Positions 55,979 through 64,000 are shown, numbered from the stretch's first letter. The stretch is 64,000 nucleotides of DNA from Mycolicibacterium arenosum (GCF_024320865.1 NZ_JANDBD010000008.1:248001-312000), one strand, 5' to 3'. The notes: generated from the sequence alone by a model not told the origin. Translations and numbers: made by a program.

Positions 55979-57142
55979 ATGCCGTCTCTCACAGCGATAC
56001 CGGGCATCACCGACGAGTTCGTGGCGGCCCTCGCCGACCGCGCGGCCACCGCTGAGAACATCCGCCGACTGCCCGATGCGACCGTCGCCGACCTCGCCGC
56101 CTCGGGATTCACCGAGCTTCTGGTGCCCGCCCGCTTCGGCGGTGAGCAGGCGGACTTCCCGGCGCTGCTGGACCCGGTGCGGCGGATGGCGCACGGCTGC
56201 ACGTCGAGCGCGTGGACCATCGGCTTCTACGCACTGCACAACTGGATGCTGGCTCTCTTCGGCGAGCAGGCGCAGCAGGAGGCGTTCGGCACGCGGCCGT
56301 TCCTCGCGCCCGCCCCGCTGGCCCCGACCGGTCGCGGCATGCCCGCCGACGGCGGCATCCGGCTGACCGGGCGCTGGTCCTGGGCCACCGGCGTGATGGA
56401 CGGCAACTGGATCATCGTCGGCGCGCTCTGCGGCTCGGACGAGAAGCTCTATCCGGCGCTGGCGCTGTTGCCCGCCGACGACATCGAGATCGTCGACGTG
56501 TGGCACACCGACGGCATGCGGGCCACCGGCTCCAACGACGTGGTCATCACCGACGCCTTCGTGCCCGAGCACCGCCTGGTGCGCGTCACCGACATCTACG
56601 GCGGCACGGCGCCGGGCGCCGCCCTGCACGACGCGGCGACCTACCGGTGGCCGATGGTCCCCGCGCTGGCGCTGCTCGCGGCCATGCCCGCCCTCGGCAG
56701 TGCCGAACGCGTCACCGAGCTCTACGCCGACCGATTGGCGGGCAGACTGCTGGCCTACGAGGGCGTGATGCAGAAGGACAAGCCCATCGCCCAGGCGCGG
56801 CTCGCAGAGGCGCGCGTTCGGTTGCGGGCCCTACACGGTCTGCTGGCGGACACCGTCGACGAGATCCAGGGTGTCGTGGCCGCCGGCGACGAGGTCACCC
56901 GCGCAGCGCGCGGCGAAGCCCGGCTCGCGGCGGCGCACATCGTCGCCGAATCCCGTGCCGTCATCGGCCTGCTGTTCGAGGCGTCCGGGGCCAGCGTGCA
57001 CTTCCTCGACAGCCCGATGCAGCGGTTCAAGCGCGATGTCGACGTGCTCTCGGGCCACGTGGTGTTCGACTACGACACCGCGCGCGAACTCGCGGGCGCG
57101 TTGGCGCTGGGCATGAAGATCCCCAGGACGGCGATGGTCTGA
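55979..57142 (+). CDS. Class D flavin monooxygenase-like / acyl-CoA-dehydrogenase-fold protein
   Basis: Protein of 387 residues with the acyl-CoA dehydrogenase fold but the features of flavin-dependent hydroxylases (HsaA type): GFTELLVPARFGGEQADFP, CTSSAWTIGFYALHNWMLALFG, GRWSWATGVMDGNWIIVGAL and DVWHTDGMRATGSNDVVITDAFVP. Such enzymes hydroxylate aromatic or phenolic substrates with FMNH2 or FADH2 supplied by a separate reductase. No such reductase gene is in the window; the next gene has a related split-barrel fold. It is the first structural gene after the operator. Confidence 0.8.
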   Translation: MPSLTAIPGITDEFVAALADRAATAENIRRLPDATVADLAASGFTELLVPARFGGEQADFPALLDPVRRMAHGCTSSAWTIGFYALHNWMLALFGEQAQQEAFGTRPFLAPAPLAPTGRGMPADGGIRLTGRWSWATGVMDGNWIIVGALCGSDEKLYPALALLPADDIEIVDVWHTDGMRATGSNDVVITDAFVPEHRLVRVTDIYGGTAPGAALHDAATYRWPMVPALALLAAMPALGSAERVTELYADRLAGRLLAYEGVMQKDKPIAQARLAEARVRLRALHGLLADTVDEIQGVVAAGDEVTRAARGEARLAAAHIVAESRAVIGLLFEASGASVHFLDSPMQRFKRDVDVLSGHVVFDYDTARELAGALALGMKIPRTAMV

Positions 57143-57146
57143 TGGA

Positions 57147-57536
57147 ATGACACCCATGGCCAGGCCGGCAGTGACCGAGTTCTTCCAGAAGCGGATCGCC
57201 AATCCGCTCGTGCGGCGGATGCCGTTTCAGACGCTTCTGGAAACCACCGGGCGCAAGTCCGGCGTTCCGCGCCGTACTCCGTTGGGCGGCAAGCTCATCG
57301 GCGACGAGTTCTGGTTCGTCTCGGAGTTCGGCGAGTCGTCCCAGTACGTGCGCAACATCCACGCCGATCCGCGGGTGCGGGTGCGGCTGCGCGGACGCTG
57401 GCGCAGCGGAACCGCGCACCTGGTGCCCGACGACGACCCACACGCACGCCTTCGACGACTCCCCCGGTTCAACAGCTTCGGGGTGCGGACGTTCGGGACC
57501 GACCTGCTGACCATTCGGGTGGACCTGGACAGCTGA
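57147..57536 (+). CDS. F420-type nitroreductase-family protein (Ddn-like)
   Basis: Protein of 129 residues with the deazaflavin-dependent nitroreductase pattern: FQKRIANPLVRRMPFQTLLETTGRKSGVPRRTPL (the TGRKSG F420 contact) and YVRNIHADPRVRVRLRGRWRSGTAHLV. Family members bind F420H2 or related flavins and reduce quinones or nitro compounds. It starts 5 bases past the monooxygenase-like gene and might supply reducing equivalents; that is only an inference. Confidence 0.85.
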   Translation: MTPMARPAVTEFFQKRIANPLVRRMPFQTLLETTGRKSGVPRRTPLGGKLIGDEFWFVSEFGESSQYVRNIHADPRVRVRLRGRWRSGTAHLVPDDDPHARLRRLPRFNSFGVRTFGTDLLTIRVDLDS

Positions 57537-57558
57537 CGGTTCTCCCGGCGCGATCCTC

Positions 57559-57588
57559 TTGACACCCGTCGAAAAGTAAAACTAATGT
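57559..57588 (+). promoter_or_regulatory. Promoter of the homogentisate-dioxygenase-like gene
   Basis: TTGACA (57559-57564) and TAATGT (57583-57588) are 18 bases apart, a good SigA-type pair. A weak inverted repeat (AAAGT and ACTTT) overlaps the -10, and the ribosome site AAGAGG is at 57611-57616. Confidence 0.6.
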
Positions 57589-57623
57589 CACTTTCAGTTC
57601 GAGTTCGGGAAAGAGGTCAACCC

Positions 57624-58727
57624 ATGGAGTCGTTCGTCCACCTGCGCAAAGGCAGGACCCCGAAGCGCGTGCACGCCGATCTCGACGGGCTCAAAGACGA
57701 CGAACTCGGCCGCGGCGGATTCGTCGGCCGCACGGCGAACATGTACCGGCGAAACGATCCGACCGCGTACCGCACCGTCGGACCACTGCGGCCGACGGAC
57801 GTGCTGTCCTCCGAGCTCAAACCGAGCGACGCCACCGACGCGCACGGCGGACCGCTGCTCATGTTCTCCAACGACGACTGCCTGGTCCTGCTGTCCCGAC
57901 GGACCGAGGAGATGCCCTTCTTCGTGCGCTACGTCGACGGGGATCTGCTGATCTTCGTACACAAGGGCGCCGGCCTCCTGGAGACGGAATTCGGTCCGCT
58001 GCGCTACCGCGAAGGCGACTGGATCTATCTTCCGAAGGCGTGCACGTTCCGCCAGGTGCCCGATCACGAGAGCACGTGGCTGATGATCCAGTCGACCGAC
58101 GACTTCCGCGTCCCGCCCGCCGGCATTCTGGGCAGGCACTTCCCGTTCGATCCGGCGCAGGTGACGATTCCCGAACCGGCACCGATCGACGACGACGGCA
58201 GGGCCGAGTACGAGGTCCGCCTCATCCACTCGGAGATTCAGGGGGCGGGCTCCACATCTTTGTTCTACGAACACAATCCGCTTGACGTGGAGGGCTGGCG
58301 CGGCGACAACTTCCCGTTCACCTTCAACATCGAGGACTACACGGTCATCACCTCGGAGAGCGTGCACCTGCCGCCGACCGTGCACCTCTTCATGCAGGCG
58401 ACCGGTGTCTACGTGATGAACTTCCTGCCCAAGCCCGCCGAGAGCGTACCGGGTACCGAGCGCACCCCGTGGTATCACCGCAACGTCGACTTCGACGAGA
58501 TAGCCTTCTTCCACTCGGGTTCGCTGTACGGGATCCCGATGCCACCCGGCCTGGTTTCCCATGCGCCGCAAGGGGTTCACCACGGCGCACCGGAGAAGGC
58601 GCGGGAACGGGCTCGCCGCAAGTTCGACGACTACGACCGAGTGGACTGGTCGGTCATCGCCATCGACACGCGGCGGCGGCTGGTGCCGTCGGCCGACATC
58701 CTCGCGAACGATCTGGGGCAGCACTAG
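57624..58727 (+). CDS. Homogentisate 1,2-dioxygenase-family protein
   Basis: Protein of 367 residues with a double cupin-like fold. GLYGI-type and HHGAP pieces near the end match the homogentisate dioxygenase family: the iron region PWYHRNVDFDEIAFFHSG (His about 285, Asp 291/Glu 292) and QGVHHGAPEKAR (His about 319/320). It should open an aromatic ring of a dihydroxy compound; homogentisate is the family's usual substrate. No fumarylacetoacetase or maleylacetoacetate isomerase gene accompanies it in this window. The ATG at 57624 has AAGAGG 7 bases upstream. Confidence 0.85.
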   Translation: MESFVHLRKGRTPKRVHADLDGLKDDELGRGGFVGRTANMYRRNDPTAYRTVGPLRPTDVLSSELKPSDATDAHGGPLLMFSNDDCLVLLSRRTEEMPFFVRYVDGDLLIFVHKGAGLLETEFGPLRYREGDWIYLPKACTFRQVPDHESTWLMIQSTDDFRVPPAGILGRHFPFDPAQVTIPEPAPIDDDGRAEYEVRLIHSEIQGAGSTSLFYEHNPLDVEGWRGDNFPFTFNIEDYTVITSESVHLPPTVHLFMQATGVYVMNFLPKPAESVPGTERTPWYHRNVDFDEIAFFHSGSLYGIPMPPGLVSHAPQGVHHGAPEKARERARRKFDDYDRVDWSVIAIDTRRRLVPSADILANDLGQH

Positions 58728-58729
58728 AG

Positions 58730-59920
58730 ATGACCACCACTGAGAAGCCCGTGAAATTCGACTACGAGCGCATCCCGTATCTCGTTGCCTATCAGAACAC
58801 CTCGAGTGTGCGCGACGTCTACGGCGGCGTGGCCGAGCTCGTGGTGCTGGAGAGCTACCTGCTCAAGCCGAAGGACAAGCCCGGCGATACCGTGCTGGTC
58901 TTCATGCACCCCATCGGCGGCGGCGCCTACCTGCCGATGATCAACGGCCTCGCACGCGCGGGCCATCACGTCATCTACTGCAACAGCCGATTTCGCGGAA
59001 CCGACTCGGCGCTGCTGATGGAGAAGGTCGTCGAGGATCTCGGCGAGTGCATCAAGGACGCCAAGAACCGGCTCGGCTACTCGAAGGTGGTGCTCGCCGG
59101 GTGGAGCGGCGGCGGCTCGCTGTCGGTGTTCTACCAGCAGCAGGCGCAGCACCCGACCGTGACCGCGAGCCCGTCGGGCGACGGTCCCGACCTGACCAAG
59201 CTCGGCCTCATCCCCGCCGACGCCATCATGCTGCTCGCCGCACACATCAGCAGGCACGGCACGATGACGGAGTGGATGGACGCGTCGATCCTCGACGAGA
59301 ACGATCCGTCGAAGCGCGATCCCGAGTTGGATCTGTACAACCCCGACAACCCCAACCAGCCGCCGTACACGCCCGAGTACCTGGAGCGCTACCACCAGGC
59401 CCAGATCGCTCGGAACCGCCGAATCACCGCCTGGGTCAAGGACAAACTGGCCGAGTTGAAGGACGCGGGGCGACCCGATGACGAGTACGCCTTCGTCGTG
59501 CACGGCACCATGGCCGACCCGCGCTGGCTCGACCCGACGGTCGACCCCAACGACCGTGCCCCCGGCACCTGCTATCTGGGTGACCCGCAGGTGGTGAACA
59601 ACTCCCCGGTCGGGCTGGCACGGTTCTGCACGCTGCGCAGTTGGCTGTCGCAGTGGAGCTACGACGACGCCAACGGCGACGCCGTCAAGGCGGGCCCGGA
59701 CATCGCCGTACCCGCCCTGGTGATCGGCAACCTCGCCGACGACGCCTGCACCCCGAGCCACACCCGCAGGCTGTTCGAGGCCATCGGGCATCCCGACAAG
59801 GAGATGCACGAGATCCCCGGCGCGAATCACTACTACGCGGGCCCGGACCAGCGGGACACGCTGCGGGCGGCGGTGGGTGTGGTGACGGACTGGCTGCACC
59901 GGCACGGGTTGTCGGTATGA
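58730..59920 (+). CDS. Alpha/beta hydrolase of the catabolic cluster
   Basis: Protein of 396 residues, larger than the usual 270-300, with the hydrolase motifs VFMHPIGGGAY, nucleophile elbow VLAGWSGGGSLSVF, acid in NLADDACTPSH and GANHYYAGPD for the His. It starts 2 bases after the dioxygenase stop and overlaps the CoA-transferase start by 4 bases, so it belongs firmly to the operon. It may hydrolyse the ring-cleavage product or an ester of the substrate. The role is inferred from position only. Confidence 0.88.
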   Translation: MTTTEKPVKFDYERIPYLVAYQNTSSVRDVYGGVAELVVLESYLLKPKDKPGDTVLVFMHPIGGGAYLPMINGLARAGHHVIYCNSRFRGTDSALLMEKVVEDLGECIKDAKNRLGYSKVVLAGWSGGGSLSVFYQQQAQHPTVTASPSGDGPDLTKLGLIPADAIMLLAAHISRHGTMTEWMDASILDENDPSKRDPELDLYNPDNPNQPPYTPEYLERYHQAQIARNRRITAWVKDKLAELKDAGRPDDEYAFVVHGTMADPRWLDPTVDPNDRAPGTCYLGDPQVVNNSPVGLARFCTLRSWLSQWSYDDANGDAVKAGPDIAVPALVIGNLADDACTPSHTRRLFEAIGHPDKEMHEIPGANHYYAGPDQRDTLRAAVGVVTDWLHRHGLSV

Positions 59921-61128
59921 CGGGGAAGGTGTCCGGCCCGCTCGACGGCATTCGGGTCATCGAGGTCGGCACGCTGATCTCGGGACCGTTCGCGGGCCGA
60001 CTGCTCGGCGACATGGGCGCCGAGGTGATCAAGATCGAGCCGCCGGGTGCGCCCGACCCGCTGCGCACCTGGGGGCAGGCCGAACTCGACGGGCACCACT
60101 TCTTCTGGACCGTGCACGCGCGCAACAAGAAGGCGGTGACGCTCAACCTGCGCGAGGCCAAGGGCCGCGAGCTGTTCCTGGACCTCGTCGCCCGGTCCGA
60201 CATCATCGTCGAGAACTTCCGGCCGGGCACCCTCGAGAAGTGGGACCTCGGTTACGACGTGCTGCGCGAACGCAATCGGGGCATCATTCTGGTGCGCGTC
60301 TCCGGCTACGGCCAGACGGGGCCGGAGGCGCACAAGGCCGGCTACGCCTCGGTCGCCGAAGCGGCCAGCGGGCTGCGGCACATGAACGGCTTTCCGGGTG
60401 GCCCTCCGCCGCGGCTGGCGCTGTCACTGGGCGACAGCCTGGCGGGGATGTTCGCCGCGCAGGGTGCGCTGGCGGCGCTGTACCGCCGAACGGTGACCGG
60501 CGACGGGCAGATCGTCGACGCGGCGCTCACCGAATCGTGTCTGGCGGTGCAGGAGTCCACGATTCCGGACTACGACGTGGCCGGCGTCGTACGCGGCCCC
60601 TCCGGCACCCGGCTCGAGGGCATCGCCCCCTCGAACATCTACCCGACCGCCGACGGCAGCTGGGTCGTCATCGCAGCGAATCAGGACACGGTGTTCCGCA
60701 GGCTGTGCGCCGCGATGGGGCAGCCGGAGCTCGCCACCGACGAGCGGTTCGTGAATCACGTTGCTCGTGGCCGTAATCAGGATGAGATCGACAAGATCAT
60801 CGGCGATTGGGCCGCCGAACGTCAGCCTGCCGACATCATCTCGACGCTCTCGGAGGCGGGTGTGATCAGCGGGCCCATCAACACCGTCGCCGAGGTCGTC
60901 ACCGATCCGCAGCTGATCGCCCGCGGCATGATCGCCGATCACTGGGACGACCGGATCGAACGGAACGTGAAGGGGCCCGGCGTCGTGCCCGTGCTCTCGG
61001 AGACGCCCGGCACCATCCGCTACGCCGGCTCGGCGGCGCCGGGTCAGCACAACGGCGAGGTGTACAGCGACCTGCTCGGCCGCAGCGCCGAGGAATTGGA
61101 CGTGCTACGCCAGGAGGGAGTCCTGTGA
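59917..61128 (+). CDS. CaiB/BaiF-type CoA-transferase
   Basis: Class III CoA-transferase of 403 residues. It shows GIRVIEVGTLISGPFAGRLLGDMGAEVIKIEPP, NKKAVTLNLR, VENFRPGTLEKWDLGYDVL and PSNIYPTADGSWVVIAANQD. It moves CoA between carboxylic acids, activating a cluster intermediate. It overlaps both neighbours by 4 bases each (ATGA, GTGA), which indicates tight coupling with the hydrolase and the lyase. Confidence 0.93.
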   Translation: MTGKVSGPLDGIRVIEVGTLISGPFAGRLLGDMGAEVIKIEPPGAPDPLRTWGQAELDGHHFFWTVHARNKKAVTLNLREAKGRELFLDLVARSDIIVENFRPGTLEKWDLGYDVLRERNRGIILVRVSGYGQTGPEAHKAGYASVAEAASGLRHMNGFPGGPPPRLALSLGDSLAGMFAAQGALAALYRRTVTGDGQIVDAALTESCLAVQESTIPDYDVAGVVRGPSGTRLEGIAPSNIYPTADGSWVVIAANQDTVFRRLCAAMGQPELATDERFVNHVARGRNQDEIDKIIGDWAAERQPADIISTLSEAGVISGPINTVAEVVTDPQLIARGMIADHWDDRIERNVKGPGVVPVLSETPGTIRYAGSAAPGQHNGEVYSDLLGRSAEELDVLRQEGVL

Positions 61129-62027
61129 CCCACGTGACGATTCGCGAGGTCTGCCTGCGCGACGGCCTTCAGATCGAGGATCCGATCCCGTTGTCCGCCA
61201 AGCTCGAACTGCTGGAGGCCGTGGTCGCGACCGGGGTGCGCGAGGTCGAGGCCACCGCGTTCGTCTCACCGTCCAAGGTGCCGGCACTCGCCGACGCGGC
61301 AGCGCTCGCCGCGGAACTCCCCCGGTTCCGGGAGGCGCACGGCGTGGAGTTCTCCGCGCTGGTCGCGGGGCCCGGCGGCGCAGGTCGCGCCGTTGCAGCG
61401 GGCATGAGCTCGCTGGAGTACGTCGTGTCCGCCGCCGACGGGCACAGCCACGCCAACGTCGGCCGATCCACCGCCGACTCCACACACCTGATCGCCGACA
61501 TCACCCGCATCGCCCACGAGAACGACGCGTCCATCGAGGTCATCATCGCGACCGCGTGGGACTGCCCGTTCGACGGGCCGACCGATCCCGGCCGTGTCGT
61601 GGACATCGCCACCGCTGCATACGAACTCGGCGCGGACCGCATCGCGATCGCCGACACCATAGGCACCACGACGCCGGGCCGCGTCACCGGCCTCGTCAAC
61701 CGAGTCCGACCGGTCATCGGCGACCTCCCGCTCGGCGCGCACTTCCACAACACCAGGGGCACCGGCTTGGCCAGCGCCTACGCCGCGGTCGTCGCCGGAG
61801 TCACTCGCCTCGACTCCTCGGTCGGCGGACTCGGCGGCTGCCCCTTCGCCCCCGGCGCGAGCGGCAACATCGCCACCGAGGATCTGGTGTACCTGCTGCG
61901 CGACAGCGACGTCGACGTCGACGTCGACCTCCAGGCCGCGATCCACGCAGCGGGCGTGGCCCAGAAGGCCGTCGGCCACGAACTGCCGAGCGCACTCCTG
62001 CGCGCCGGCGATCGCCTGCTGGCCTGA
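61125..62027 (+). CDS. HMG-CoA lyase-family enzyme
   Basis: TIM-barrel lyase of 300 residues with VCLRDGLQ (substrate and metal residues), VEATAFVSPSKVPALAD, AHFHNTRGTGLASAYAA (metal-binding His pair) and GGLGGCPFAPGASGNIATED with the catalytic Cys loop. The family splits 3-hydroxy-3-methylglutaryl-CoA into acetyl-CoA and acetoacetate, or acts on related hydroxyacyl-CoAs. It follows the CoA-transferase with a 4-base overlap, so its substrate is likely the CoA ester made by that enzyme. Start GTG 61125 has AGGAGGGAG upstream. Confidence 0.93.
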   Translation: MTHVTIREVCLRDGLQIEDPIPLSAKLELLEAVVATGVREVEATAFVSPSKVPALADAAALAAELPRFREAHGVEFSALVAGPGGAGRAVAAGMSSLEYVVSAADGHSHANVGRSTADSTHLIADITRIAHENDASIEVIIATAWDCPFDGPTDPGRVVDIATAAYELGADRIAIADTIGTTTPGRVTGLVNRVRPVIGDLPLGAHFHNTRGTGLASAYAAVVAGVTRLDSSVGGLGGCPFAPGASGNIATEDLVYLLRDSDVDVDVDLQAAIHAAGVAQKAVGHELPSALLRAGDRLLA

Positions 62028-62032
62028 CCGCC

Positions 62033-62653
62033 ATGTCCGCCGACACGTCGACAGGCCTCACCGCCAAGGGCAGGCAGACGCGCGAATCCATCGAGCTGGC
62101 CGCGCGGAAGCTGTTCGCCGAGCGAGGTTTCCACGGCACCACCCTGTCGGACATCACGTCGGCCGCGGGAAGATCACCGGCCGTCTTCTACCGCTACTAC
62201 AGCGATAAGGAGGACCTGCTGGCCACCCTGGCGGAGTCGTTCCTGCACGAGGTCGTGATGCCGTCGGGCCTGAGCGTGCACCTGCCGGAGTCGCCGGACG
62301 ACACCCAGTTCTTCACCTCGGTGGTGACGGGGTACTGGAACATGTTCAAACAGAACATCGGCATCATGGTGGCCGTGGGTCAACTCGCCGACACCAAGCC
62401 CCGCTTCGCCGAGGTACAGAACGAGTTCCGGCGGTTCGGGATGGACATCGTCGCAGCGTCGGTGCGGCGCGCTCAGGAGCAGGGTTACGGCACGGACCTC
62501 AATCCGGCGCACACCGGGGCGGCGATCGCGCTGCTGTTCGAGAACTTCACCGCCGTGCTCCTGCGGCCCTCGGGCCTGGACCTGGCGATCGACGACGCGG
62601 ACGCCATCGCCACACTGTCCACCATCTGGAAGAAAACGCTGTACGGGTACTGA
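62033..62653 (+). CDS. TetR-family regulator, second in the cluster
   Basis: TetR protein of 206 residues with the helix-turn-helix ESIELAARKLFAERGFHGTTLSDITSAAG and YRYYSDKEDLLATLAESF. It sits inside the operon between the lyase and an acyl-CoA dehydrogenase, 5 bases past the lyase stop. No separate operator was found next to it. It may respond to a later intermediate than the first TetR. Confidence 0.88.
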   Translation: MSADTSTGLTAKGRQTRESIELAARKLFAERGFHGTTLSDITSAAGRSPAVFYRYYSDKEDLLATLAESFLHEVVMPSGLSVHLPESPDDTQFFTSVVTGYWNMFKQNIGIMVAVGQLADTKPRFAEVQNEFRRFGMDIVAASVRRAQEQGYGTDLNPAHTGAAIALLFENFTAVLLRPSGLDLAIDDADAIATLSTIWKKTLYGY

Positions 62654-62674
62654 CAAATAGGAAGAGGAATCACC

Positions 62675-63916
62675 GTGGATTTCGCTCTGCCCGAACACCT
62701 TCCGGGCCTGCTCGCCGAGATGGACGCGTTCATCGAGGCGGAGATCAAGCCGCTGGAAGCCGAACACATGCAGTACTTCGACCACCGACGCGAATACGCC
62801 CGCACCGACTGGGAGAACGGTGGGGTTCCGCAACACGCCTGGGAGGAGTTGCTCGACGAGATGCGCCGACGCGCCGACGCGGCGGGCTGGCTGCGGTACG
62901 GTCTGCCGACGCGGTTCGGCGGGCGCGGCGGCACCAACCTCGACATGGCCGTCATCCGGGAACACCTGGCGCACAAGGGCCTCGGGCTGCACAACGACCT
63001 GCAGGACGAGTCGTCCATCGTGGGGAACTTTCCCCAGGTCATCATGATGGAGCGGTTCGGCACCGAGGCGCAGAAGGCCGAGTGGATCGAGGCCATGCTC
63101 ACCGGCACGCGGTCGATGGCCTTCGGGTTGTCCGAACCCGATCACGGCTCCGACGCGACCTGGCTGGAGACCACAGCCGTTCGCGACGGGGACGACTGGG
63201 TGATCAACGGGACGAAGCGCTGGAACACCGGCGTGCATCGCGCCACCCACGACCTGGTGTTCGCCCGCACCTCGGGCGATGCCGGGTCGGCCACCGGCAT
63301 CACCGCCTTCCTGGTGCCGTGTGACGCCCCCGGCTTCACGGTCCCGTTCTACTGGTGGACCTTCAACATGCCGACCGACCACGGCGAGGTCGAACTCTCC
63401 GACGTCCGCGTGCCGTCCGACGCGGTGCTCGGCGAGGTCGACCACGGCCTGGAGGTCGGCCAGACGTTCCTGCACGAGAACAGGATTCGGCAGGCGGCCA
63501 GCAGCCTCGGCGCCGCCCAGTTCTGCATCGACCGGGCCGCCGAGTACGCGGGCGCGCGCATCGTCTTCGGCAAACCGCTGTCGGTCAACCAGGCGGTGCA
63601 GTGGCCGCTGGCCGAATTGCAGACCGAGGCGCAGATGGTGCGGCTGCTGGTGTACTACGCCGCCTGGCATCTGGACCGTGATCACCACATGGAGGTCAGC
63701 GACAAGGTGTCGATGGCCAACTACCGGGCGAACCGGTTGGTGTGCGAGGCCGCCGACCGGGCCATGCAGATCCACGGTGGTCTGGGGTACAGCAGGCACC
63801 AGCCCTTCGAACACATCTACCGGCACCACCGCCGGTACCGGATCACCGAGGGCGCCGAGGAGATTCAGATTCGCCGGGTGGCGCAGCGGATGCTGAAGTT
63901 CGGGTCGCGAAAATGA
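62675..63916 (+). CDS. Acyl-CoA dehydrogenase of the catabolic cluster
   Basis: Acyl-CoA dehydrogenase of 413 residues with AFGLSEPDHGSDATWLETTA, WVINGTKRWNTGVH, QIHGGLGYSRHQPFEHIYRHHRRYRITEGAEEIQIRRVAQ. The length and the RYRITEGAEEI ending resemble the ACAD10/11-type dehydrogenases that work with a phosphotransferase-like partner, here the next gene. It starts GTG 62675 after an AGGAAGAGG site and overlaps the next gene by 4 bases. Confidence 0.92.
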   Translation: MDFALPEHLPGLLAEMDAFIEAEIKPLEAEHMQYFDHRREYARTDWENGGVPQHAWEELLDEMRRRADAAGWLRYGLPTRFGGRGGTNLDMAVIREHLAHKGLGLHNDLQDESSIVGNFPQVIMMERFGTEAQKAEWIEAMLTGTRSMAFGLSEPDHGSDATWLETTAVRDGDDWVINGTKRWNTGVHRATHDLVFARTSGDAGSATGITAFLVPCDAPGFTVPFYWWTFNMPTDHGEVELSDVRVPSDAVLGEVDHGLEVGQTFLHENRIRQAASSLGAAQFCIDRAAEYAGARIVFGKPLSVNQAVQWPLAELQTEAQMVRLLVYYAAWHLDRDHHMEVSDKVSMANYRANRLVCEAADRAMQIHGGLGYSRHQPFEHIYRHHRRYRITEGAEEIQIRRVAQRMLKFGSRK

Positions 63917-64000
63917 TCGACGCCGAGGCGCTCGCGACCGTCATCGGCGCCACGCGCGTCGAGAACCTCCGGGTGCTCACCGGCGGCGCCAGCAGGCAGA
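63913..64000 (+). CDS. Phosphotransferase-family protein (N-terminal part only)
   Basis: Only the first 29 residues are in the window (MIDAEALATVIGATRVENLR..., LTGGASRQ). The LTGGASRQ piece is the glycine-loop start of the APH/choline-kinase-like proteins that pair with ACAD10/11-type acyl-CoA dehydrogenases. ATG 63913 overlaps the dehydrogenase stop (ATGA). The rest lies beyond the window. Confidence 0.75.
   Translation, partial: MIDAEALATVIGATRVENLRVLTGGASRQ

Noticed and set aside
57559..57605. KstR-type steroid operator in the promoter before the dioxygenase gene
   Set aside because: The AAAGT/ACTTT arms do not match the TnnAACnnGTTnnA-type pattern of KstR; only a weak repeat is present.
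1..64000. Mobile elements, integrases, rRNA, ordinary tRNAs or replication origins
   Set aside because: No transposase or integrase motifs, no tRNA cloverleaf besides the tmRNA ends, and no DnaA box cluster were seen.

Overview
The window is high-GC, densely coded actinobacterial DNA, most likely from a rapid-growing Mycobacterium (Mycolicibacterium). The evidence is a conserved mycobacterial block (prfB, MscS channel, proline/threonine-rich membrane protein, ftsE, ftsX, smpB, with ssrA close by), fprA, hisN, the fadE24-fadE23-fadB4 run, an antigen 85 mycolyltransferase, a cutinase, a PknF/Rv1747-like kinase-ABC transporter unit and F420-type enzymes. No insertion sequence, prophage, CRISPR array, rRNA or ordinary tRNA was seen. 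The only RNA gene found is the tmRNA.

Layout. 1-9500: an exported esterase (partial), an SDR, acetyl-CoA synthetase, then a LytS/LytTR two-component system followed by two sodium:solute symporters, each preceded by a small membrane protein; together this looks like a sensing, uptake and activation module for acetate or pyruvate. 9530-19444: a small exported protein, a patatin, alpha/beta hydrolases, an amino-acid permease, a double-domain acyl-CoA dehydrogenase and an LLM flavin oxidoreductase. 19476-25638: two tandem PknF-like Ser/Thr kinases with paired-repeat, eight-cysteine exported domains, then a double-FHA ABC transporter. 25639-27467: a promoter with two IdeR-like iron boxes in front of a secreted, possibly porin-like protein. 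27587-38147: an EVE-domain protein, a lipoprotein joining a lytic transglycosylase to a DUF1460-type amidase, membrane proteins, an MDR, a DUF2252 protein, a cyclic-nucleotide-binding/DUF35/thiolase operon and an SDR with an N-terminal zinc ribbon. 38155-49055: cutinase, tmRNA, a GGDEF-EAL protein, and the smpB-ftsX-ftsE-prfB run read leftward, divergent from fprA.

49080-54085: hisN and the fadE24-fadE23-fadB4 operon behind a palindromic operator. 54116-64000: antigen 85, then a codirectional catabolic cluster: TetR, class D flavin monooxygenase-like protein, F420-type nitroreductase-fold protein, homogentisate-dioxygenase-family protein, alpha/beta hydrolase, CoA-transferase, HMG-CoA-lyase-family protein, second TetR, acyl-CoA dehydrogenase, and the start of a phosphotransferase that runs off the end. 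Its order (hydroxylate, cleave, hydrolyse, activate to CoA, cleave again, oxidise) suggests a pathway for an aromatic or quinol-type compound whose substrate is not apparent. It is the strongest candidate here for an undescribed system. The lipoprotein fusion, the twin kinases and the iron-box-controlled secreted protein are the next best.
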